This document shows, one piece after another, positions 1 through 5,556 of a stretch of 8,142 nucleotides of DNA. Every line of letters starts with the position of its first letter. The first letter of the stretch is position 1. A program made the position numbers and the translations under genes. Origin of the DNA: Euryarchaeota archaeon RBG_13_57_23 (GTDB taxonomy: Archaea; Thermoplasmatota; Thermoplasmata; UBA10834); the NCBI GenBank assembly GCA_001800675.1, contig MGVW01000064.1, positions 1-8,142 on the forward strand. The letters are read 5' to 3'. The notes under the pieces were generated by a model. It was not told the DNA's origin. It saw nothing but the letters and a program-made list of their open reading frames with translations, and did no database searches.

Positions 1-69
1 GCCATCGGTCTCGTTGAAACCGATGAGCAGGAGCTCACGATGTGTTTGCTGTTTGGCGATTCCGGTCAT
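1..69 (-). CDS. Possible hypothetical protein, N-terminal fragment running off the left edge
   Basis: A minus-strand reading frame starts at an ATG (69-67) and stays open for 23 codons to the window edge, beginning MTGIAKQQTHRELLLIGF. An in-frame stop lies ten codons upstream, so this ATG is the only usual start codon available. The LLLIGF segment looks like the first beta strand of a globular domain. Third codon positions are GC-leaning like the neighbours. No Shine-Dalgarno motif precedes it and I see no convincing TATA box in the 58 bp separating it from the nikR-like stop, so it may be co-transcribed with that gene. I do not recognise the family, and the fragment is too short to exclude a chance frame. 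Confidence 0.3.
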   Translation of the reverse strand, partial: MTGIAKQQTHRELLLIGFNETDG

Positions 70-127
70 GGCAGAGGAGGATACGGAAGCTCTGGTAGTT
101 CATTCTTGCCGAAGTCTGAAGGGGCTC

Positions 128-523
128 TCACTCCCCTGCTCGCGAAGTCGATATGAAGCGGATCGATCTCACTCCCCTCACCTTGCGTATCTTCCCGAGT
201 ATCTCCCGTAGTCTGCTGTTGGGCCCACGGGCGATGAAGACCTCCATGCACTGTCCCTTCTCGAGGTGTAAGTGAAGCATCATCTGGATCTCCTCGTATC
301 GGTGCTGGAGCACTGAGAGCTCCCCGCGCGGTCCGATCTCGTCATATATCATAGTGATGACAATCTGGTTCTCGCCCTCCGAGCTGTCCCACTCTGCCTC
401 GTCGACGAACAGCCTCATCGATTCACGCATCGCATCGGAGCGTGTACGAAATCCCTTAGATGCGGAGATTTCGTCGAACCGGCCCAACAACTCCTCAGGA
501 ACGGACATGCTGACAATGGTCAT
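128..523 (-). CDS. NikR-like ribbon-helix-helix metal-responsive transcriptional regulator
   Basis: 131 aa, the usual NikR length. Residues 1-42 form a CopG/MetJ-type ribbon-helix-helix DNA-binding domain: strand TIVSMSVPEEL, then two helices containing GFRTRSDAMRESM. Residues 52-128 match the ACT-like C-terminal metal-binding and tetramerisation domain. The four nickel-ligand types of E. coli NikR (H76, H87, H89, C95) correspond to H74, H84, H86 and C92. HxH and Cys keep their spacing, but the first His is 10 rather than 11 residues from HxH. ATG at 523 is preferred over M6 (508) because the first DNA-contacting strand needs residues 2-8. The SD is weak or absent, so initiation may be near-leaderless. 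In the family such proteins repress nickel-uptake genes; the target here is not visible, and the shifted spacing leaves the metal uncertain. It lies 95 bp downstream of the his operon with its own promoter candidate. Confidence 0.85.
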   Translation of the reverse strand: MTIVSMSVPEELLGRFDEISASKGFRTRSDAMRESMRLFVDEAEWDSSEGENQIVITMIYDEIGPRGELSVLQHRYEEIQMMLHLHLEKGQCMEVFIARGPNSRLREILGKIRKVRGVRSIRFISTSRAGE

Positions 524-618
524 ATTCTCGGGGGACCGAGAGGAGCTGAGGCTATTTGTGCTTTATTAAGAAAGCTCCGGTGATTGAATAACGAGCCGAT
601 ATGCCGGTCTCGAACAGC
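524..618 (-). promoter_or_regulatory. Intergenic region with candidate nikR-like promoter and two dyads
   Basis: This 95-bp gap separates the end of the his operon from the nikR-like start. The only AT-rich block, reading TTAATAAA on the minus strand (about 562-569), is a plausible archaeal TATA element. Initiation about 25 bp downstream would give a 5' leader of roughly 15-20 nt. The TATA-like block sits inside a 16-bp imperfect palindrome (560-575, arms GCTTT and AAAGC). A second dyad, CTCGG-GGGA-CCGAG (527-540), lies just upstream of the start codon. Either could be an autoregulatory operator. No U-rich tract that would be a clear terminator for the upstream operon is visible. The promoter call is by pattern only. 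Confidence 0.4.
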
Positions 619-1287
619 CTACTTCCTACCCACTCTCTTCAGCAGTTCTTCCGGGCTGGAGACCAAAGCCGCTCTGACCTCTTCAGGGTCGAGCCCAGCG
701 CCACGTGCGACGGTGTTGGCAAATGCCATCGTGCTGAGATCCTCGACTGCGTGCGCGTCAGTGTTGACCAGAAGCTTGGCCTTGGACACGCGCGCCATCG
801 CCGCGACGTGCCCGTTGGCGAGAGAGTGGCCCTTCCTGCATGTGATCTCGAGAAAGATGTCGTTCTTCGCGGCCAATTCTGCCTCGTCTATCGTGAGCAT
901 CCCGGGGTGGGCAAGGATGTCCACCTCTGAATTCGTCACGGCCTCGTAGTTGGTCCCACGCTCGACGGGTTCAACCGGGGTTTCCCCGTGTATCACCACT
1001 ATCTCCGCACCTGCCTTCCTGGACTTGCGGATTGCGTCATCTATGTACTTCACCGGGACATGGGTCAGCTCAACGCCGGGGATCGCCTCGATCCCCCACG
1101 CAGAAGCTTTCTTGCAGTCCCGAGCTGCTGCTGCGATGACCTCGTCCAGGTTCGAGAATGAAGCGTGGTCCGTTATGGCTATCGCCCTGTGGTCTGCTGC
1201 CGCGGCCCTTCGGATAAGCTCCATGGGCAGCAGCTCTCCGTCGCTGTTCAGCGTGTGCATGTGAAAGTCGCATCTCCTTGCTCTCAT
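619..1287 (-). CDS. PHP-domain phosphoesterase, probable histidinol-phosphate phosphatase
   Basis: 222-aa PHP-superfamily metallohydrolase. All canonical metal-binding motifs are present: H9xH11 with D16 (DFHMHTLNSDGE), D40-H41 (ITDH), E73 (IPGVELTH), H100 (VVIHGE), H127 (ILAHPG) and D177xH179 (NTDAHA). These should hold a di- or trinuclear metal centre. It is shorter than the bacterial HisJ/HisK phosphatases of roughly 250-285 aa. As the last gene of an operon that otherwise lacks step 8, it most likely converts histidinol phosphate to histidinol. That role is inferred from context and family; a general PHP phosphoesterase or nuclease remains possible. ATG at 1287 overlaps the hisIE stop (ATGA), with GGAGAGG 8 nt upstream. 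It ends in TAG, the only such stop in the operon. R151 and H154 in the ITCRKGHS segment may help bind phosphate. Confidence 0.85.
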   Translation of the reverse strand: MRARRCDFHMHTLNSDGELLPMELIRRAAAADHRAIAITDHASFSNLDEVIAAAARDCKKASAWGIEAIPGVELTHVPVKYIDDAIRKSRKAGAEIVVIHGETPVEPVERGTNYEAVTNSEVDILAHPGMLTIDEAELAAKNDIFLEITCRKGHSLANGHVAAMARVSKAKLLVNTDAHAVEDLSTMAFANTVARGAGLDPEEVRAALVSSPEELLKRVGRK

Positions 1288-1862
1288 TTCCTTCGCCTCT
1301 CCAGTTCCTTGAGTATCTCGTCGACACTTATGCCCTCATCATATAGAAGTACCATCAGGTGATAGAGCAAGTCCCCAGTCTCATAGACCATCTGCCCCCG
1401 ATCTTTGTCCTTTGCCGCGATGATGACCTCAGAGCTTTCCTCAGCGACCTTCTTTAGCAGGAGGTTCCTGTTCCGCAGCAGCTTGACAGTGTACGAACCT
1501 TCCGTACCGCTGCTCTTCCTCTCCTCAAACACCCGCCAGAGTTGGGTGATAATGTCGTTCGGTCTCAGCTCATCCTTTGAAAAACACGAATACGAACCCG
1601 TGTGACAAGCAACGCCCTTCTGCTCCACCCTTGCGAGGAAGGCATCGCCGTCACAATCGGTCATGAGCTCCACACACTTCTGGAAGTTGCCCGAGGTCTC
1701 CCCCTTCTTCCAGATGGCGTTTCTCGACCTGCTCCAGTAGTGCATGTAGCCTGTCTTCTTCGTGAGCTCGAGGGCTTCGTCGTTCATGTACGCCAGCATA
1801 AGGACATTGTTGTTCCTGACATCCTGCACGACTACTGGCACCAGATCCTTCTTCTCGCTCAT
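1284..1862 (-). CDS. hisIE: Fused phosphoribosyl-AMP cyclohydrolase / phosphoribosyl-ATP pyrophosphatase
   Basis: 192-aa bifunctional enzyme for steps 2-3: it removes pyrophosphate from PR-ATP, then opens the purine ring of PR-AMP. The HisI domain (about 1-105) carries LMLAYMNDEAL, YWSRSR, WKKGETSGN, the Mg-binding DCDGDA (D69, D71, D73) and the zinc cysteines C70, C86 (ACHTG) and C93 (SCF). The HisE domain (about 106-190) carries the MazG-like helices: KKVAEESSEVIIAAK with E141, E142 and E145, and ETGDLLYHLMVLL with E161 and D164. Both active sites look intact. ATG at 1862 overlaps the hisF stop (ATGA), and GGGAG lies 7 nt upstream. The two activities are often separate genes in archaea, so the fusion is somewhat informative about lineage or transfer. 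The enzyme is cytosolic. Confidence 0.97.
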   Translation of the reverse strand: MSEKKDLVPVVVQDVRNNNVLMLAYMNDEALELTKKTGYMHYWSRSRNAIWKKGETSGNFQKCVELMTDCDGDAFLARVEQKGVACHTGSYSCFSKDELRPNDIITQLWRVFEERKSSGTEGSYTVKLLRNRNLLLKKVAEESSEVIIAAKDKDRGQMVYETGDLLYHLMVLLYDEGISVDEILKELERRRK

Positions 1863-2629
1863 GCCACCACTCCCTTTCTGATGGGAACTCCCTTGGACTC
1901 GAGGATGCGCTTGACCTCTCCGACCGTGTGCTGTCCGTAGTGGAATATCGACGCCGCTAGAGCGGCGTCCGCTTCTCCCTTGGTCAACACCTCCACCACG
2001 TGGTCGATCGTACCACAGCCCCCCGAGGCGATGACAGGCACGCCCACCGCTCGGACGACTGTTCTTGTGAGCGCGATGTCGTACCCCATCTTCGTGCCGT
2101 CGGCGTCCATGCTCGTGAGGAGTATCTCGCCAGCGCCCCTGTCACAGACCTCCTTGGCCCACTCGATCGCGTCCAGGCCAGAAGGCTGCGTGCCCGAGCG
2201 CGTGTAGACCTCCCAGCTGTCTCCCACCCGCTTCGCGTCGATGGCTACCACGATGCATTGGCTTCCGAAGGCATTCGCGCACTTCGAAATGAGAGAAGGG
2301 TCCTGGACCGCCGCAGTGTTCACGGATGTCTTGTCCGCGCCTGCCTTCAACGTCAGTCTGACATCGTTGAACAATCTGATCCCTCCGCCGACAGTCAACG
2401 GGATGAACAAGTTCTCCGCGGTCTTCTGAACTGCCGAACGGAGCGTTTCCGCGCCTGCGAGCGACGCCTTCACATCGAGGAATACGATCTCATCCGCACC
2501 CTGGTCCTGATAGGCGACCGCCAACGTCGGCGGGTCCCCAACGCTCTTGAGATTCCTGAAACATACTCCTTTGACGACGACCCCGTCCTTCACGTCAAGG
2601 CACGGTATGATCCTCTTGGTAAGAGGCAT
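1859..2629 (-). CDS. hisF: Imidazole glycerol phosphate synthase, cyclase subunit HisF
   Basis: 256-aa (beta/alpha)8 barrel. It uses ammonia from HisH to convert PRFAR into imidazole glycerol phosphate and AICAR (step 5). Catalytic aspartates D12 (IIPCLDV) and D131 (VVAIDAKR) are present. So are LTVGGGIR (79-85), GADKTSVNTAAV (97-108), LLTSMDADGTK (170-180) and the phosphate loop ASGGCG (201-206). The usual FLDITAS reads FLDVKAS here, a Thr-to-Lys change. ATG at 2629 is chosen because the frame also has a GTG at 2644, but the SD GGAGG (2638-2642) overlaps that codon and sits 8 nt before the ATG. The start shares one base with the hisB stop (TGATG). Its partner gene hisH is two genes upstream in the same transcript. 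Confidence 0.98.
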   Translation of the reverse strand: MPLTKRIIPCLDVKDGVVVKGVCFRNLKSVGDPPTLAVAYQDQGADEIVFLDVKASLAGAETLRSAVQKTAENLFIPLTVGGGIRLFNDVRLTLKAGADKTSVNTAAVQDPSLISKCANAFGSQCIVVAIDAKRVGDSWEVYTRSGTQPSGLDAIEWAKEVCDRGAGEILLTSMDADGTKMGYDIALTRTVVRAVGVPVIASGGCGTIDHVVEVLTKGEADAALAASIFHYGQHTVGEVKRILESKGVPIRKGVVA

Positions 2630-3192
2630 CAAGAAGTCCTCCACTTCACGCTGGACTTGGTCGACATCAGAGATGGGGAGTGGGCAGCCGCCTCTCTCAG
2701 CGCGAGGCCGAGCGCCTTGAAAGTAGCCTCGACAATGTGGTGTGAGTCCTTGCCTCTCAGGACGACCGTGTGGAGCGTCGCCCTGAGTTCCATCGCGAAT
2801 GACCGCAAGAAGTGCTCGTACATCTGGTCCGGGAGCTCGAGGTGGACATAGGGTCTGTCGATGAGATCGACGGTGACCTGAACCAGTGCCTCGTCCATCG
2901 GCACCGTCGCGCTCGCGATCCTCTTGATCGGGATCTCGCCGAGCGCCTCTCTGTATGCTCTCCCGAGTGTGATCGCGACGTCTTCGGTCAGGTGGTGTTC
3001 GAGGTCGCCCTTAGCAGTCATCTCCAAATCAGCTCCTGAGTACTTCGCCAGGGTCTCGACCATGTGCTTCAAGAACTGGTCCGGGATGTCACATTCCGTG
3101 ACTCCCGAGCCGTCCAACCTCAGCATGACCGTGACGGTCGTCTCCTTGGTCTCTCTCGACACTCGCGCATTCCTGTCCTTTGCGGCTGTCAT
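2629..3192 (-). CDS. hisB: Imidazoleglycerol-phosphate dehydratase
   Basis: 187-aa monofunctional dehydratase (step 6: IGP to imidazole acetol phosphate), with no fused HAD phosphatase. The di-manganese ligands appear complete: H43, H66-H67 and E70 (HHLTED), H141 (ATLH), H151-H152 and E155 (HHIVEA). E17 (RETKET), the VPMDEAL motif (98-104, D100) and the C-terminal phosphate-binding MSTK are also present. Two family-consensus residues differ: FLDHM reads FLKHM (D to K at 42), and the usual His of LA-RH is Tyr51 (LAKYSG). I associate this pattern with archaeal enzymes. ATG at 3192 overlaps the hisA stop (ATGA), with GAGGGAG 5 nt upstream. A longer in-frame extension to 3486 only reads through hisA in another frame and is rejected. 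Confidence 0.96.
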   Translation of the reverse strand: MTAAKDRNARVSRETKETTVTVMLRLDGSGVTECDIPDQFLKHMVETLAKYSGADLEMTAKGDLEHHLTEDVAITLGRAYREALGEIPIKRIASATVPMDEALVQVTVDLIDRPYVHLELPDQMYEHFLRSFAMELRATLHTVVLRGKDSHHIVEATFKALGLALREAAAHSPSLMSTKSSVKWRTS

Positions 3193-3899
3193 CTGAACTC
3201 CCTCACCGCTTTTCTGAAATCTATCTTGCCTGTGTAGATCGCCATTCCAAGCACAGCAGAGTGAGCGCCCATCTTCTGCAAAAGGTCCAGGTCGTCCATA
3301 GTCGTTATGCCTCCGGAAACGATGAGCGGTTTCTTCGAGACGTTGGCCAGCGCCTGTATCGGAACGGGGTCGATTCCCTGCAGCCGACCCTCCACCTCGA
3401 CATTGGTGTAGAGGAAGCCGAATATGGGGAGCGGCTCGAGATCTCTGACGACATCCAGCAGAGCCTTCCCGGAGCCTTCCTGCCACCCTCTGACCAGGAT
3501 CTCGTTTGCGATGGCATCCACCGCGACGACTATGCCGTCAGGGTAGTCGGCCGCGATCTTCTCGATGAATTTCCTGTCCTCGATCGCGCGCGTGCCCACA
3601 ATGACGCGCTCGCAGCCAATGTCGAATAGCCTCTGAACGTGCTCCTCTGACCTGACGCCGCCTCCGACCTGTATGGGAACGGAGAGGCCTCCCGCTATCA
3701 TCTCGATTACTCTCTCGTTGTTCCCAGTGCCGAGAGCAGAATCGAGATCTATCACATGCACGAGCTCGGCCCCGTCGGCCTGCCATTTGCGAGCGACCCC
3801 CATGACATCCTCGATCTCGATCTTCTCGGTGCCGGGCTTTCCGCCAACCAGCTGGACGCATTTGCCGCCCTTGATATCTATTGCAGGAACTACCTTCAC
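3189..3899 (-). CDS. hisA: ProFAR isomerase (phosphoribosylformimino-5-aminoimidazole carboxamide ribotide isomerase)
   Basis: 236-aa (beta/alpha)8 barrel, paralogous to HisF, performing the Amadori rearrangement of ProFAR to PRFAR (step 4). The acid/base pair D8 (PAIDIKGGK) and D128 (VAVDA) is present, along with VIDLDSALG, IQVGGGVR (76-83), VIVGTRAI (99-106), GW (138-139) and IVSGGI (193-198). The substrate loop reads YTNVEVEGRLQG; T165 is kept, but the Asp of the bacterial T-x(4)-DG motif is Glu170. The start is GTG at 3899, overlapping the hisH stop (GTGA), with GGAGGGG 5 nt upstream. It is the only non-ATG start in the operon. A dual HisA/TrpF enzyme (PriA) is possible in principle, but nothing here supports it. 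Confidence 0.97.
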   Translation of the reverse strand: MKVVPAIDIKGGKCVQLVGGKPGTEKIEIEDVMGVARKWQADGAELVHVIDLDSALGTGNNERVIEMIAGGLSVPIQVGGGVRSEEHVQRLFDIGCERVIVGTRAIEDRKFIEKIAADYPDGIVVAVDAIANEILVRGWQEGSGKALLDVVRDLEPLPIFGFLYTNVEVEGRLQGIDPVPIQALANVSKKPLIVSGGITTMDDLDLLQKMGAHSAVLGMAIYTGKIDFRKAVREFR

Positions 3900-4495
3900 A
3901 TCGACCCCTCCGCCAACCTGACGAAGTTGCTCAGAAGCCTGAGCCCTGGGGCACCGCTCTTCTCCGGGTGGAACTGCACCCCGAACGTGTTTCCCTTCCT
4001 GACCGCCGAGGGGAACCTCTGGCCGTATTCACTTTCAGCTATCTCAACACTCTCAGCCGGACGACAGACATAGGAGTTCGCGAAATAGAACTGTGTCCCG
4101 TCCGGAACTCCTTCGAACAAGGCGTCGCCGGTCGAGACGACATCATTCCAACCCATCTGAGGTATTCTCGGGCCCTTGAGCTTCAGCACCTCGCCTTTGA
4201 GGACGGCCACGCCCGCGCCCGGGGACTCCTCGCTCTTCTCGAACAGTATCTGCATTCCCAGGCACACGCCGATCGTAGGAACCCCGGACTTGATCCTCTC
4301 CCTCAGTTGTGGCAGGATCGGCCTCAGGGTATCCATGGCCGCACCGAACGCGCCGACTCCGGGAAACACGATGCAGTCGGAGGAGAGCAAGTCTTCGGGA
4401 TTCGAGATCACGCGCACTTGGGACCCTGCACGCTCTATCCCCTTCGAGATGCTGTGGAGGTTGCCCACGCCGTAATCCATGATCGAGATTTTCAT
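3896..4495 (-). CDS. hisH: Imidazole glycerol phosphate synthase, glutamine amidotransferase subunit HisH
   Basis: 199-aa class I glutamine amidotransferase that hydrolyses glutamine and channels ammonia to HisF. The catalytic triad is visible: C78 (GVCLGMQ), H176 and E178 (VQFHPEKS). The N-terminal DYGVGNLHS and the oxyanion region FPGVGAFG (44-51) are typical. Two residues near the HisF-facing side differ from the consensus as I know it: PHMGWN reads PQMGWN (112-117), and F-VHSY reads FANSY (138-142). ATG at 4495 overlaps the hisC stop (ATGA), with GGAGG 6 nt upstream (4502-4506). The gene is separated from hisF by hisA and hisB; co-transcription should still balance the heterodimer. Confidence 0.97.
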   Translation of the reverse strand: MKISIMDYGVGNLHSISKGIERAGSQVRVISNPEDLLSSDCIVFPGVGAFGAAMDTLRPILPQLRERIKSGVPTIGVCLGMQILFEKSEESPGAGVAVLKGEVLKLKGPRIPQMGWNDVVSTGDALFEGVPDGTQFYFANSYVCRPAESVEIAESEYGQRFPSAVRKGNTFGVQFHPEKSGAPGLRLLSNFVRLAEGSM

Positions 4496-5556
4496 GTCTG
4501 GCCTCCGGATGGGAGCTTCTCCAACTTATCGAGCAGGGCATCCAACATCGGCCTCGGCGCTATTGTTATCCTGACATGGTTCCGCAGAAGAGGATAGGAG
4601 TTGCAGTCCCGTATCGCGACCCCATCGGACCTCAGCGACGTCACGAGAGACGGTCCGTCCCGCGGAGCCTTGCAGAGCAGGAAGTTGCAGTCGGAAGGAT
4701 ACACTTTGAAGCCCAGGGCCTCGAGCTTGGGCCGAAGGTACTCCCTCTCCGCCTTCATCTTGGCCACCGCCTCCATCACCCATGCTTTGTTGTCCAAGGC
4801 CTGGGCCGCGACGGCCTCCGTGAACGCGTTCAACCCGAAGGGAGTCCTGAAGCTTCGCAATTCATCGACTATCTCTCTCCTGGAAATCGCGTACCCCGCC
4901 CGCAACCCAGCGATTCCGTATGCCTTTGAAAACGTGCGGACGTCGATTGCCCGCTCAGCATTCAACACATCGGGGAGCATGTTCGAGCCACAGTAATCCG
5001 CGTAGGCTTCGTCGAGCATCGCTATCCCTGAAGACTCCCGAAGAATGCGCCTTACGGCAGAAGCATCGAATAAGACTGCGGTCGGATTGTTTGGCTGGCA
5101 GATCGCGGTGAGCTTGAACGGTTCCGCGATGATCTCGTCGGGGTCCAATGAGAAGTCCGGCCGAAGGACCTTCTCGACTATCCTTCCCAGGTGCAGCCTT
5201 GCATAGAACTTGTACATGCTGAATGTGGGGGTCGGCGAGCAGAAGACATCTCCGGGGTTGATGAAGCATTTTGAGGCGACATCGAGTATCTCGTCGGAGC
5301 CATTGCCCACGATGATCTCCTCAGGACTGACTCCGTACTCCGAGGACAGCCTGGCCCTCAAGGCATCCGAGTTCTCGCTGGGATATGCCCACATCCTGGC
5401 GAAGTCGAATGTCTCGGCAACCTCCAGGACCGCTGGGTTGACGCCGAACAGATTGGCGTTGTCGTTCAGCAGGATCATGCCTCTGCTCGATATCGAGTAC
5501 GATGGCCTCGTGACTGCTTCCAGTGTCTTTCGCTTGAGCTCTCCGATCGAAGTCAT
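4492..5556 (-). CDS. hisC: Histidinol-phosphate aminotransferase
   Basis: 354-aa fold-type I PLP aminotransferase converting imidazole acetol phosphate plus glutamate to histidinol phosphate (step 7). K211 in RTFSKAYGIAGLRAGY is the expected PLP lysine. D182 and Y185 (MLDEAYADY) should contact the cofactor ring, N157 lies in the PNNPT motif, R219 is a phosphate contact, and R329 (HVRITI) would bind the substrate. Departures from consensus are PNNPTG read as PNNPTA, and the N-terminal NENPYG read as NANLFG. ATG at 5556 is preferred over an in-frame GTG at 5565 because AGGAGGTG (5563-5570) overlaps that GTG and ends 6 nt before the ATG, which also forms an ATGA overlap with hisD. Operon context makes HisC much likelier than another class I/II aminotransferase. 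Confidence 0.96.
   Translation of the reverse strand: MTSIGELKRKTLEAVTRPSYSISSRGMILLNDNANLFGVNPAVLEVAETFDFARMWAYPSENSDALRARLSSEYGVSPEEIIVGNGSDEILDVASKCFINPGDVFCSPTPTFSMYKFYARLHLGRIVEKVLRPDFSLDPDEIIAEPFKLTAICQPNNPTAVLFDASAVRRILRESSGIAMLDEAYADYCGSNMLPDVLNAERAIDVRTFSKAYGIAGLRAGYAISRREIVDELRSFRTPFGLNAFTEAVAAQALDNKAWVMEAVAKMKAEREYLRPKLEALGFKVYPSDCNFLLCKAPRDGPSLVTSLRSDGVAIRDCNSYPLLRNHVRITIAPRPMLDALLDKLEKLPSGGQT

Noticed and set aside
14..211. Plus-strand 65-codon open frame at the left edge
   Set aside because: Mostly antisense to the nikR-like 3' end and the downstream gap; no SD or domain features.
2000..2851. Long plus-strand open frame (283 codons) opposite hisF and hisB
   Set aside because: Arg/Leu/Val-rich translation without domain character; it is antisense to two fully supported genes and explained by GC-biased codons.
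3193..3486. N-terminal extension of the hisB frame
   Set aside because: It lies wholly inside hisA in another frame and is low-complexity Arg/Gly-rich; the SD and ATGA overlap fix the start at 3192.
3881..4597. Plus-strand open frame (238 codons) opposite hisH
   Set aside because: Antisense to a complete glutamine amidotransferase gene; no recognisable motifs.
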